Below, piece after piece: positions 25,236 to 34,119 of a stretch of 64,000 bases of DNA. Position 1 is the stretch's first letter. Each line of letters begins with the position of its first letter. The notes under the pieces are model-generated. The model worked only from the letters and a program-made list of their open reading frames with translations, searched no databases and had not been told where the DNA came from. This stretch comes from Brevibacterium sediminis (GTDB taxonomy: Bacteria; Actinomycetota; Actinomycetes; Actinomycetales; Brevibacteriaceae). The stretch covers positions 186,001 through 250,000 of the forward strand of contig NZ_JABKDD010000002.1 of the NCBI RefSeq assembly GCF_013623905.1. Reading direction: 5' to 3'. The position numbers were made by a program, and so were the translations under genes.

Positions 25236-26816
25236 TCAGCTGCCGTGGGCAAGAGGTTCGGCAGCGGTTTCGCGATCGTCCGGGTTCAGCGCACGTCCGT
25301 CCGGGCTCAACGCGCGGCTCGCCGGGCTCAGCCCGCGGTTCGCCGGGCTCAGTGGGCGCAGTTCGGTCTCGCCCGCCTCGGCGAGGATCTCAGCGATCGT
25401 CTGCCCGCGGCGGATGATGCTGAACTCGATGCCGCCGTCGGGAGCAGTGCGGTAGCCGAAGATCGGCACCCGCGGGAGCAGATTGTAGGAGAACGGATTC
25501 GAGAAGTAATAGGCACCTGTCTCGGGCACGGCGACGAGGTCACCCGCGTCGAGACGCGGCAGCATCCGATCCCGGGCCAGGAGGTCGCCGGAGAAGCAGG
25601 CGGGTCCGGCGACGTCGGTCGGGACGACCTCGGTGTCGGCCTCTTCGGCGGTCTTGGGGTTCCCGTCCGAGGTGAACGGCAGGATCCGCAGGGGCCAGTC
25701 GTTCGGGGCATAAGCGGTGCGGGTGGCGACCTGGACGCCGGCCTGGGTCATGACGATGCGGCGCCCGCCGGTGGTCTTCGCGTATTCGACGCGGGTGAGG
25801 ATAGTGCCGGCCTTTGCGAGGAGGGCGCGGCCGAATTCGGTGACGATGTCGAAGCCGAACAGGCCCGGCACCTCCTCCTCGAGCACCGAGCGGTAGTCGG
25901 CGAAGGTCGGGGTGATGTCCTCACCGTCGAAGTTCACCGACAGTCCCCCGCCGATGTCGATGCGCGTGATCCGCCTGGTCGAGGCACGGGAGTTGATCTC
26001 CTCGGCGAGGTCGACGGCGGCGCGGATTCCGACGGCGGCCTTGTCGAGGCTGATGCCCTGCGAGCCGGAGTGGACGTGGATCTGGCTCAGCCATGGGCGA
26101 GCGAGGTAGGCCTCGATGAGGGCCTCGCGGGCACCCGGGTCGGCGAGGCCGATACCGAATTTCGAGGTTTCGGTGGCGGTGCTCAAGGCGCCGATCGTGC
26201 CCGTGCCCGACTGCGGATTGATGCGGATTCCGATTTTGGCCGAGGCGGGCGCGGCGTCTGTGACGGCCGTGCTGTTCCGATCCGCCAGGATCGTGTCGAG
26301 GCGGGAGAGTTCGTCGAAGTTGTCGACATTGATCGAGACGCCGAGGTCGACGGCCCGGCACAGTTCGGCCCAGGTCTTGGCCGGGGAGTCGAAGACGATG
26401 CGGTCGGGTGCGAACCCGGCCGAGAGGGCGAGTTCGAGTTCGCCGGGGCTGGCGACCTCGCAGCCGGCTCCCACCTCGGCGAACCGGCGCAGCAACGACG
26501 GCAGCGGCACCGCCTTGCACGCCACTGCGTGGAGCACCTCGCGATCTGATGCGAATGCCGAGGTCAGCCGGTCGAAGGCGGTGTCGACCCAATCAAGATC
26601 CATGAGTCCGAGCACAGCCGCCTCATCGGTCAGCGCCGGGACGGAGTCCGGTTGCGCGGGTGCGGCATCCGGCTGCGCAGGAGCCGAATCCGACGGTGCG
26701 GAGGCGTGTGCCGACTGTGCCGGATCGGCTGAGCGGTGAGGCGACACACTGTTCTCTGCGATCATTCGGATTGCTCGGGCGCGACGGTTCGGAATCGCAT
26801 GGTGGTGACTGGGCAT
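25236..26816 (-). CDS. Type III PLP-dependent decarboxylase homologue (diaminopimelate/ornithine decarboxylase superfamily)
   Basis: Alanine-racemase-fold PLP enzyme of 526 residues. The PLP lysine is Lys101 in VACKAVPLPSLL, where standard enzymes have VKAN. Further family features are EVASPGELELA, HVHSGSQG, IDIGGGLSVNF and the cofactor/substrate Cys segment AGPACFSGDLL. The usual EPGR motif reads EFGR. These changes set it apart from biosynthetic LysA, so it may act on another diamino acid or as a racemase. The first 65 residues are Ala/Pro/Ser rich and the last 35 repeat LSPxxRAL units. AAAGGA precedes the ATG. Its place between a PucR regulator and a peptide importer suggests catabolism of an imported amino acid or DAP. 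Confidence 0.82.
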   Translation of the reverse strand: MPSHHHAIPNRRARAIRMIAENSVSPHRSADPAQSAHASAPSDSAPAQPDAAPAQPDSVPALTDEAAVLGLMDLDWVDTAFDRLTSAFASDREVLHAVACKAVPLPSLLRRFAEVGAGCEVASPGELELALSAGFAPDRIVFDSPAKTWAELCRAVDLGVSINVDNFDELSRLDTILADRNSTAVTDAAPASAKIGIRINPQSGTGTIGALSTATETSKFGIGLADPGAREALIEAYLARPWLSQIHVHSGSQGISLDKAAVGIRAAVDLAEEINSRASTRRITRIDIGGGLSVNFDGEDITPTFADYRSVLEEEVPGLFGFDIVTEFGRALLAKAGTILTRVEYAKTTGGRRIVMTQAGVQVATRTAYAPNDWPLRILPFTSDGNPKTAEEADTEVVPTDVAGPACFSGDLLARDRMLPRLDAGDLVAVPETGAYYFSNPFSYNLLPRVPIFGYRTAPDGGIEFSIIRRGQTIAEILAEAGETELRPLSPANRGLSPASRALSPDGRALNPDDRETAAEPLAHGS

Positions 26817-26914
26817 AACGTCCTTTGTTCGAGATCTGTTGTCACTTTAGGACGGCTGACCTCGAAGAACGCACGATAATTCGCCAATGTTCGCGGGGGC
26901 TGATTGTAGGTTTC

Positions 26915-28807
26915 TCACGACCGGTCGTGAGCGAGCACGGAGAGTTCGAGCCAGAGCCGCTCGGCCGGTTCCGCCGTTGAGAGTCCGGTGATCTCCTCGA
27001 TGCGGCCGAGGCGATGCCGCAGCGAATTCGTGTGCACATGAAGTCGGCGGGAGGCCTCGGCCGAGTTGCCGACCGTGGCGAAGTAGACGCGCAGGGTCTC
27101 GAGCAGGCTGCCGTTGTGCTGAGAGTCGTGAGCCGCCAGTGCCTGTGCCGGACCGAGTACTCCTGCGCCCGCCTGAGCCCGCTGGCCGGTGGGTGCTCGT
27201 CCGTCGGCCGGTCCGGGCCCTCCGCCGATCACGCGCTCATCTGCGGCCAGCAGCGTATCGGCGACCTGCAGACCCACGACCCTCGCTGCCACGTCGCGGA
27301 TGGCCGCCCCGACGATTCGGCCGTGAGTACTCGGACTTGCGCGCGTACCCGAGTTCTTCTGTGGGGTCGGGTCCACGTCCTCGTCGTCCGCGCCAGGCCC
27401 CGCCTCGGTGACAGCCTGCACGGCGTCGACGACGTATGCGGCTTCGGTCCACGACCGGTGCACGGCATCGAGGCGGTCGACCGGGGTGCCGACTCCGAAG
27501 CACAGGGTCTCCGACTTCGGCAGGGACCTGCGCAGAGCGGCGATGACGTGATCGCGCACCTGTTCGGCGTTCATCGGCTCGCTCATCTGCACCAATGCCG
27601 CGAGGTGGACCCGCTCCCCGGTTCCGGATCGACCCATGCTGACATCTGCCGGGCCGACAGGGACAGAACTATGTCCGGCGTGTGCGGCACCGGCAGAGCT
27701 CACGTGCGCGAGCACGGCATCGGCAAAGGCAGCCCGCAGATGGAACCGCAGGACGGGCTCTCGGTCGGGGGCCACCTCGGTGAAGGCAAGGACGCAGAAG
27801 CTGCCCGAGAACGGCAGCGACAGCAGGGTCGCCGACGGCCCGAGATCGGCCGAACCGGCGAGGATCCCGCCGAGAGCCTCCCGGCGGATGCGCTTCTCGA
27901 ACGGTGACCGACGCAGGGTCCGAAGCATCACGGGCAGGGCCGCGCGGGCTGCGTCGCGCAGCACCTGGCGCAGCGGTTCGGGGTCGACCTCGGCCGGGTA
28001 GGCCGCCCAGATCGTCCCGATGAGTTCGCCCTCGCTGCGCAGGGCGATGACCGATCGAGCCGGTGATGTGCCTTCGGCGGGACGTTCGACGACATCGGTG
28101 GAACGGCGGATCGTGTCGAGGAACCCGGATTCCTCGAGTTCGGCGATCCGCCAGTCGGGAATGGCCCCGGACAGGATCGTCTCGCGACGGATCTCATCGA
28201 GTTCGTCGCCGAGGTTCGCATGCGCGAGCACTCGCGAGGCCGGGTCCTCGATCGTGATCGACGCGCCCGTGGTTTCGGCGATGACGGCGGCCAGGGCGCT
28301 GAGGTCGTCGACATCAGGCCAGGCCAGGGCGCTCGTCGCCCCCTCGATGAGCTGTCGCAGATGGACGAGGATCTCCGACCACGTCACATGCGGCGATCGT
28401 TCGAGGAGGACCGGAGCCCGGCCCGCACTCCCCCGCAGATCGGCCTCGTCACCGAGGTGGCTGTGCGTTCCGGGCGGGACGACGAGAGCGGCGGCTCCCG
28501 CATAGTCGGTCAGCACGGAATCGAGCCCGGCAGGGCTGCGCACCGGCTCGGTGACGAGGACGACTGTGCCGTTCAAGGAGCCGTGGTCAGCCGCCTCGGG
28601 TGTCGAAGCCGTGCGTGCAGCGGTAAGCGGAGCCGTGCGTGGAGCAGTGAGCGCTGCGGCCGACGGCTCTGTGGAAGCGGCTGGCAGGTCGAAGCCGAAT
28701 TCGACTCGCGCGACCGCGACGTCGTCGGCCACCTCCGTCAGCGGCAGGAGGAACCCCTCCGTGTCCCGGATCAGGCGGGACAGTCGCGGACTCGCGGTGT
28801 CGGTCAT
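26915..28807 (-). CDS. PucR-family transcriptional regulator
   Basis: Cytosolic one-component regulator of 630 residues. The middle region contains a GAF/CdaR-like sensing part (about residues 165-300), and the C-terminus has the PucR helix-turn-helix (LLETLRVYFATVGNSAEASR followed by LHVHTNSLRHRLGRIEEITG). PucR/CdaR proteins commonly activate catabolic genes when a nitrogenous substrate is present. The gene is directly upstream of, and co-oriented with, the PLP decarboxylase and peptide importer genes, which makes them its probable targets. The ATG is preceded by TACAGT then six bases, so the mRNA may be leaderless. Confidence 0.87.
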   Translation of the reverse strand: MTDTASPRLSRLIRDTEGFLLPLTEVADDVAVARVEFGFDLPAASTEPSAAALTAPRTAPLTAARTASTPEAADHGSLNGTVVLVTEPVRSPAGLDSVLTDYAGAAALVVPPGTHSHLGDEADLRGSAGRAPVLLERSPHVTWSEILVHLRQLIEGATSALAWPDVDDLSALAAVIAETTGASITIEDPASRVLAHANLGDELDEIRRETILSGAIPDWRIAELEESGFLDTIRRSTDVVERPAEGTSPARSVIALRSEGELIGTIWAAYPAEVDPEPLRQVLRDAARAALPVMLRTLRRSPFEKRIRREALGGILAGSADLGPSATLLSLPFSGSFCVLAFTEVAPDREPVLRFHLRAAFADAVLAHVSSAGAAHAGHSSVPVGPADVSMGRSGTGERVHLAALVQMSEPMNAEQVRDHVIAALRRSLPKSETLCFGVGTPVDRLDAVHRSWTEAAYVVDAVQAVTEAGPGADDEDVDPTPQKNSGTRASPSTHGRIVGAAIRDVAARVVGLQVADTLLAADERVIGGGPGPADGRAPTGQRAQAGAGVLGPAQALAAHDSQHNGSLLETLRVYFATVGNSAEASRRLHVHTNSLRHRLGRIEEITGLSTAEPAERLWLELSVLAHDRS

Positions 28808-28957
28808 GCTCCCACTGTAGTCAACGACCGACAGTGGTCGGGAGGGTCCGCGTCAACGGAACCGGTCGCCTCGGTGGGGTGGGATGAACCGGACGGGTCG
28901 GCCGCCTCGGCGGGGTGGGGTTGAGTCGAATCAGCCAGCCGCCTCGACGGGGGCAGA

Positions 28958-29737
28958 TCATTCCGGGGAGAAGAATTTGAACTGGAGGGCGCGGACGACG
29001 AGCTGGGCGAGATTGCGCGCCCCCAGCTTGAGACGCAGGTTGCGGGCGTGCGACTTCATGGTGGACATGGCCACCGATTGGTCGGCGGCGATCTCCTCGT
29101 AGCTGTGGCCCTGGCAGAGCAGGGTGAGCAGCTCCATCTCGCGGGCGGTCAGCTGCGGTGCCGAGTCGGGGGCGTCGGGCAGGGGATCTCCGCTGATGAC
29201 GATGTCCTCGGCCAACCCTCTGAGCAGTTCGGGGCTCTCCCCCGCCGAGGCGGCCCGCACGATCGAGACGAGTTCCCTCTCCCCGGCCGTCTTGTTGATC
29301 ACGGCGAGTGCGCCGGCTTCGAGCCCGCGAGCGATTCCCGGACCAGGCGATACGGTCGTCAGGAGCACAACACGGGCTTCGGGGTCGAGGTCCATGATCG
29401 CCGCCGTCGCATCGACGCCGCTCATTCCCGGCGGCATGTTGACGTCCATGAGGACGAGGTCGGGACGCTCGGCGTCGAAAGCGGCGATGGCCTCTTCGCC
29501 GGAGTGCACCGGGTCGAGGACATGGAAGGAACCCGCATCATCGAGCGCCGCTGCCACCGCTCGTGTCGTCCACGAATCGTCATCGACGACGAGCACGGAG
29601 GTGCGTGCGGCGGAGTCAGAGGTCATGTCGTGGTCGGCCTGCGGCATGGTCGTCTCCGGTCTCACGTGAGGGGCCGCCTCCGAGGTCCGGTGCGGGGCCG
29701 CGGTGGTGTGCGCGGCCGTGTGGGAGTGCGACGTCAT
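28958..29737 (-). CDS. NarL/FixJ-family response regulator
   Basis: Response regulator of 259 residues with a receiver domain (phosphoacceptor Asp98 in LMDVNMP, acidic pocket VVDDD at about 51-55, Lys in VINKTAG) and a C-terminal LuxR-type helix-turn-helix (LTAREMELLTLLCQGHSYEE; STMKSHARNLRLKLGARN). The first 40 residues, rich in His/Thr/Ala, are not part of the receiver, and internal ATGs (MPQAD, MTSDS) are possible starts. The ATG at 29737 shares a base with the stop of the sensor kinase gene (TGATG), so the pair is translationally coupled. The signal is unknown. Confidence 0.92.
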   Translation of the reverse strand: MTSHSHTAAHTTAAPHRTSEAAPHVRPETTMPQADHDMTSDSAARTSVLVVDDDSWTTRAVAAALDDAGSFHVLDPVHSGEEAIAAFDAERPDLVLMDVNMPPGMSGVDATAAIMDLDPEARVVLLTTVSPGPGIARGLEAGALAVINKTAGERELVSIVRAASAGESPELLRGLAEDIVISGDPLPDAPDSAPQLTAREMELLTLLCQGHSYEEIAADQSVAMSTMKSHARNLRLKLGARNLAQLVVRALQFKFFSPE

Positions 29738-31230
29738 CAGGCGTCGACCTTGTCCCGGCCGCCCTTCGTGCGGGTGCCATTGCTGTGGCTGCCGCTGCTG
29801 TGGCTGCCGTTGCTGAGGCGGTAGGTCTCCTCGCCCGAGAGGTCGGAACCAGCGGTGTCCGTGCCCGTGAGTCGGTCGGGGGCGTCGGTGGCGGCCGACT
29901 CAGCAGAGATCGGCAAAGTACCTGTTGCCTCGGCGCTGGTGTCGAAGTCATCATCGACGACGTCGATCATGACCACATTCGAGGAAGACCGCACGGTATG
30001 CGATTTCGAGGAAGTCGGCGCGGACGGGGAGACGAAACGGACCGGCAGGGCCACCTCGACGACGGTTCTCCTCCGTTCATCCTCGTCCACCCGGCAGACG
30101 CCGCCCACGGCCGTGGCCCGGCGGGACAGCGACCTCGGCGCCTTGGTCAGGGCGGTCGGGGATTCGTTCGTGCTGCGGCAGAGCAGTTCGGCCCGGTCAC
30201 CGCGCTCACCTCGCATTTCGACGGCGAGGGTGGCGGGGGTGCCCGGAACGGAGTGGCGGATGACATTCGTGGCGAGCTCGAGCATCACGGCCCGGAAATG
30301 GTGTGACAAGGTGCCTGTCGCGTGGGGCGGCAACGGGGCGAGCTCGGTGGTCAGCGGAACGGAACCGGCCGCACACCCATCCTCGATCGCGGTCGTCAGC
30401 TGCTCCGCCTCGGCGCGGAACCGGACCCGAGAGGTGGCGGAGTCCCCGGAGCAGGCCTCGGTCTCCCACCTGCTCAGGCTCGTCACCAGCTGTCGGAGCC
30501 GTTTCGTGGCCTCGGCGTTGACCAGCGCCAACTCGGCGAGGAGACGGTCCGCGGTCTCGGAATCGGTTTCCTTCGCCAGGGTGCGGATGATCGCGGATTC
30601 GGTGGTCAGCGAATGCGAGATGGTGTCGTGCATGTCACTGGTGAACCGGGCGCGCATGGCATCGAGTGACTTCTGGTGGTCGACGGCGGCGCGTTCGCGG
30701 CGGTCGATCTCACTGCGGATTCGAGCTTCGACGAAGGACGCACACAGGCCGAGGGTCGAGTAGGTCAGCCAGCCGTAGCCGAGGTCGGTGAACCCTTCGA
30801 AGCCGGCATCATAGGATCCGAGTCGGGTCGATGCGCCGAGGTAGACGGCCAGTCCGATGGTGCCCAGCGCGAAGCCGATCCAGCGGCGGCGGCTGATCAG
30901 GACCGCGGTGGCGAGGATGAGCGCCTCGGGGAACATGTTCTCCAGGTCCGGGTAGAGCATGGAGAACGCGATGCCCAGTCCGGTCGTCGCGATGACGATG
31001 CTCAGCGGCAGGAAGCCGGCTAAGACGATGAGTCCGTAGGCGAGGATGAGCAGGCCTGCGTAGCGGGGTTCGGTGATCTCGAACGACCCTGGCACCAGGA
31101 TCGTCAGCCCCATGATGAGGGCCAGCAGACGGATCGGCAGATCGATGAAGCGAGGCCCCCGAAGGAAGTGCCACACTCGGGCCGGGACGCTCGCTGACGT
31201 GCCGGTCGCGCTGTCGATCTCTGAAGTCAT
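29737..31230 (-). CDS. NarL-type sensor histidine kinase
   Basis: Membrane sensor kinase of 497 residues. Several hydrophobic helices occupy residues 28-135 with no large extracellular loop, suggesting an intramembrane-sensing kinase. The HisKA_3 phosphoacceptor is His201 in FTSDMHDTISHSL. The ATP-binding domain is recognisable (ELATNVIRHS as N-box, TAVGGVCRV near the G-box) although poor in glycine. About 100 residues beyond the ATPase domain are low-complexity Ser/Thr/Gly (NGSHSSGSHSNGTRTKGG). It forms a two-component system with the coupled response regulator downstream. Confidence 0.88.
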   Translation of the reverse strand: MTSEIDSATGTSASVPARVWHFLRGPRFIDLPIRLLALIMGLTILVPGSFEITEPRYAGLLILAYGLIVLAGFLPLSIVIATTGLGIAFSMLYPDLENMFPEALILATAVLISRRRWIGFALGTIGLAVYLGASTRLGSYDAGFEGFTDLGYGWLTYSTLGLCASFVEARIRSEIDRRERAAVDHQKSLDAMRARFTSDMHDTISHSLTTESAIIRTLAKETDSETADRLLAELALVNAEATKRLRQLVTSLSRWETEACSGDSATSRVRFRAEAEQLTTAIEDGCAAGSVPLTTELAPLPPHATGTLSHHFRAVMLELATNVIRHSVPGTPATLAVEMRGERGDRAELLCRSTNESPTALTKAPRSLSRRATAVGGVCRVDEDERRRTVVEVALPVRFVSPSAPTSSKSHTVRSSSNVVMIDVVDDDFDTSAEATGTLPISAESAATDAPDRLTGTDTAGSDLSGEETYRLSNGSHSSGSHSNGTRTKGGRDKVDA

Positions 31231-31262
31231 GGCCTCTATTGTGCTACAACTGCCTCCCCCGA

Positions 31263-31320
31263 ACTACCTGACGGCGGCCCAGCAACCTCGCGCGAGGTTG
31301 CTGGGCCGCCGTCAGGTAGT
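31263..31320 (-). terminator. 58-bp perfect palindrome downstream of gabT
   Basis: Two 29-base arms (31263-31291 and 31292-31320) are exact reverse complements with no loop (centre CTCGC|GCGAG). It lies between the gabT stop and the kinase start, both leftward, so it can act as the gabT terminator. Such length and perfection is well beyond a normal terminator. Confidence 0.8.
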
Positions 31321-31334
31321 AATTGGGAGGAGGG

Positions 31335-32699
31335 TCAGCCGAGGAGTTCGGCGAGGGCTGCCTCGATGACGTCGAAGGCGTCGCCCAGAAGCTCGTCGGA
31401 GATCGTCAGCGGCGGCAGGAAGCGCAGGATGTTGCTGAAGGTTCCCGTGGTGAGCACGAGGACGCCGTTCTTCGCGCAGTAGTCCGCGATCTTCTTCACC
31501 AGATCCGCGTTCGGCTCGATCGAATCGTGCTCGACGAACTCGGCGGCGATCATGGCACCGCGGCCGCGGATGTCGCCGACCTCGGGGTACTTCGACTGCA
31601 GCTTCGTCAGGCGGTCGACGATGATCTCGCCGATGGCCAGGGCGCGCTCGGGCAGCCCGTCCTCTTCGTAAGAGGCGATGGCGCCGAGTGCTGCGGCACA
31701 GGCGGCGGGGTTGCCGCCGTAGGTTCCGCCGAGGCGGCCCGGTCCGACCGAGTCCATGATGTCCGCGCGACCGGTCACGGCCGACAGCGGCAGACCGCCC
31801 GCGATGCCCTTGGCCGTGGTGATGAGGTCGGGCACGATGCCCTCCCACTCGGAGGCGAACATCTTGCCGGTGCGGGCGAATCCGGCCTGCACCTCGTCGG
31901 CGACGAAGACGATGCCCTTCTCGCGGGCGTAGTCGACGAGCGTGGGCAGGAAGCCCTCGGCCGGGACGATGAAGCCGCCCTCACCCTGGATGGGTTCGAT
32001 GACGATCGCGGCGACGTATTCGGAGCCGATCTGCTTCTCGATCATCGTGATGACGCGCTTGGCTGCGTCCTCACCGCTGATCTTCGTGCCGGCCGCATCG
32101 TTGTCGCGGTACGGGTAGGACATGGGTGCGCGGTAGACCTCACCGGCGAAGGGACCGAAGCCGGCCTTGTAGGGTGCTGCCTTCGCAGTCATCGCCATGG
32201 TCAGGTTGGTCCGACCGTGGTAAGCGTGGTCGAAGACGACGACGGCGTCGCGACCGGTGTGGGCGCGAGCGATCTTCACAGCGTTCTCGACGGCCTCGGC
32301 ACCGGAGTTGAGCAGCACGGTGCGCTTCTCGTGGTCACCCGGAGTGAGGCGGTTGAGGGCTTCGGCGACCTCGACGTAGCTCTCGTACGGGTTGACCATG
32401 AAGCAGGTGTGGGTGAAGGCCTCGAGCTGGGCCTTCGCGGCCTCGACCACGCGGGGGTTCGCGTTGCCGGCCGTGGTCACGGCGATGCCCGAGCCGAGGT
32501 CGATGAGCTGGTTGCCGTCGGCGTCCTTGAGGATGCCGCCGCCGGCCGCGACCACGTAGGCGGGCAGGCTCGAACCGACACCGGTCGCCACGGCTGACTT
32601 GCGACGTTCCTCGATCTCACGGGACTTCGGTCCCGGAATCTCGGTGACGATCTTACGTTCCTGCGGCAGAGCTTCGCCGCCAATTTCCAAAGCTGTCAT
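31335..32699 (-). CDS. gabT: 4-aminobutyrate aminotransferase (class III PLP aminotransferase)
   Basis: Cytosolic enzyme that transfers the amino group of GABA to 2-oxoglutarate, giving succinate semialdehyde and glutamate. The PLP lysine is Lys297 in TTAKGIAGGLPLSAVTGR, the pyridine-N aspartate is in FVADEVQAGFARTG, and the phosphate/substrate segments NSGAEAVENAVKIAR, HAYHGRTNLTMAMT and EPIQGEGGF are standard. Length 454 is typical of actinobacterial GabT. It is monocistronic here; no succinate-semialdehyde dehydrogenase gene is adjacent. TATTCT seven bases before the ATG and no ribosome-binding site suggest a leaderless transcript. A CGCCGAGGCGGC word is used inside the conserved GRLGGTYGG segment without altering it. 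Confidence 0.94.
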   Translation of the reverse strand: MTALEIGGEALPQERKIVTEIPGPKSREIEERRKSAVATGVGSSLPAYVVAAGGGILKDADGNQLIDLGSGIAVTTAGNANPRVVEAAKAQLEAFTHTCFMVNPYESYVEVAEALNRLTPGDHEKRTVLLNSGAEAVENAVKIARAHTGRDAVVVFDHAYHGRTNLTMAMTAKAAPYKAGFGPFAGEVYRAPMSYPYRDNDAAGTKISGEDAAKRVITMIEKQIGSEYVAAIVIEPIQGEGGFIVPAEGFLPTLVDYAREKGIVFVADEVQAGFARTGKMFASEWEGIVPDLITTAKGIAGGLPLSAVTGRADIMDSVGPGRLGGTYGGNPAACAAALGAIASYEEDGLPERALAIGEIIVDRLTKLQSKYPEVGDIRGRGAMIAAEFVEHDSIEPNADLVKKIADYCAKNGVLVLTTGTFSNILRFLPPLTISDELLGDAFDVIEAALAELLG

Positions 32700-32906
32700 A
32701 AGGGGAAGAATAGGGGTTATCGACGCTTTTTGTCACTTACCGTCCGAGGGCTGAGCAGAACCGCCCGCGACGGAGAGACGAACGCGCGGATTCGGGCCAG
32801 TTCGGGTACGAAATCCGCAGCCGTTCATCGACCGTCGAATCCCCGAGTCGGACCGCCCACAACGAGGACAGAGGCAGCCCCTGGCCGCACCCAAGATTCG
32901 CTGCAA

Positions 32907-34118
32907 TCAGCGGTTCTGACCGCGGGCGTCGACGTCCCTGTTCCGTTCCGGAAGCACGCGCTCGTGCTCGCGCATCGGCACGACGATCGTCTCCTGAGCA
33001 CCGATGACGCGTTCGCCGTCGCCGATTTCGAAGCTCAGCTGCGCCTCGGGGGCGAGGTTCCGTTTGACTACGGCCAGACCGATCGGTCCGAGCTCCCAGT
33101 GCACGGTCACCGAGGTCAGAGTGCCAACTGATCGTTCGGACCCGCGGACCTCGGCAAGCACCTCGGTGCCGGGGTCCGGGGCGATGTGCCCGGACCCGTC
33201 GAGATGGACGAAGGTCAGACGCCTGGGCGGCTGACCGAGATTGTGGACGCGTGCCACCGCTTCCTGACCGCGGTAGCAGCCCTTGGCCAGGTGCACGGCC
33301 GTGCGCAGCAGGTCGAGTTCGCCGACGAGGGCCTTGTGATCGATTTCATTCCGGCCAGGTCGCCAGGCGGCGATCCGCAGGGCCTCCCAGGCGTCGAAGC
33401 CGGCCATGTCGAGGCTGTTCGCCGACAGGCCCTGCAGATCGGAGCGCTTGACGATGCCGATGACGAACGGAGTCTCGAGACCCGGATGGTCGGTTCCGGC
33501 GACATCGTGCCCGATGTCGATCTGCGCGTAGGAGGCCGAACCGCTTCCGATGTGCGGCCACGGATCGGACCAGGTCCGGGTGACGGGCAGGGTCTCCGGC
33601 AGAGCGGTGATGGCGCCGAAGCACTGATAGTCGTCGCTGAGATCCTCGATCTCGACGCGCATCATGAAGACCATCTTGCGCAGGAAGTCCAGTGTCGCGT
33701 CGGTGTTGAGGTCGCTGATCGCCCACAGCGCCTCACCGTCGTCGACGAGCTTCAGCCAGCCTTCGATGCGACCGTTCGGATCGAGCACGAGGGTTTCGGT
33801 GGACACTCCGGGGGCCAGGGTGTCGATCTTCTGCGTGGTGATCGAGTTCAGCCAGGTCAGACGGTCGGGTCCGCTCAGACGCAGCACGCGGAGATGAGCG
33901 AGGTCGACGAGACCGTCCTTCTCCTCGAGCACGCGCTGCTCTCGCAGAGGAGCTCCGTAGTGGATGGGAGTCTCGGCGAGGTCGCCGGCTCCGAGCACCG
34001 CGGTCGAGCTCAGTCCGCGGGCCAGCGACGAGCGCCGAACCGCCTCGGTGGGGGTGTCGGTGTTCTCCGGCGACGGCGAATCGTTGAAGTCAGAATTCGG
34101 CGACACGGGATCAGTCAT
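32907..34118 (-). CDS. ygfZ: YgfZ/GcvT-like folate-binding protein
   Basis: Cytosolic tetrahydrofolate-binding protein of the YgfZ family (403 residues), which supports repair or maturation of certain Fe-S enzymes. The diagnostic motif KGCYRGQE is present (near residue 285) with its conserved cysteine, followed by the C-terminal barrel (RRLTFVHLDGSG; LGPIGLAVVKRNL). An N-terminal Ser/Pro-rich stretch of about 30 residues precedes the domain. Its ATG lies one base after the stop of the nitrobindin-like gene, so the two genes are co-translated. This pairing recurs beside mshD in actinobacteria. Confidence 0.93.
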   Translation of the reverse strand: MTDPVSPNSDFNDSPSPENTDTPTEAVRRSSLARGLSSTAVLGAGDLAETPIHYGAPLREQRVLEEKDGLVDLAHLRVLRLSGPDRLTWLNSITTQKIDTLAPGVSTETLVLDPNGRIEGWLKLVDDGEALWAISDLNTDATLDFLRKMVFMMRVEIEDLSDDYQCFGAITALPETLPVTRTWSDPWPHIGSGSASYAQIDIGHDVAGTDHPGLETPFVIGIVKRSDLQGLSANSLDMAGFDAWEALRIAAWRPGRNEIDHKALVGELDLLRTAVHLAKGCYRGQEAVARVHNLGQPPRRLTFVHLDGSGHIAPDPGTEVLAEVRGSERSVGTLTSVTVHWELGPIGLAVVKRNLAPEAQLSFEIGDGERVIGAQETIVVPMREHERVLPERNRDVDARGQNR

Positions 34119-34119
34119 C

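Noticed and set aside
28958-31230. PhoP/PhoR or other named two-component system for this pair
   Set aside because: Both kinase-regulator pairs in the window are NarL/HisKA_3 type, whereas PhoPR is OmpR type, so no such name is justified.
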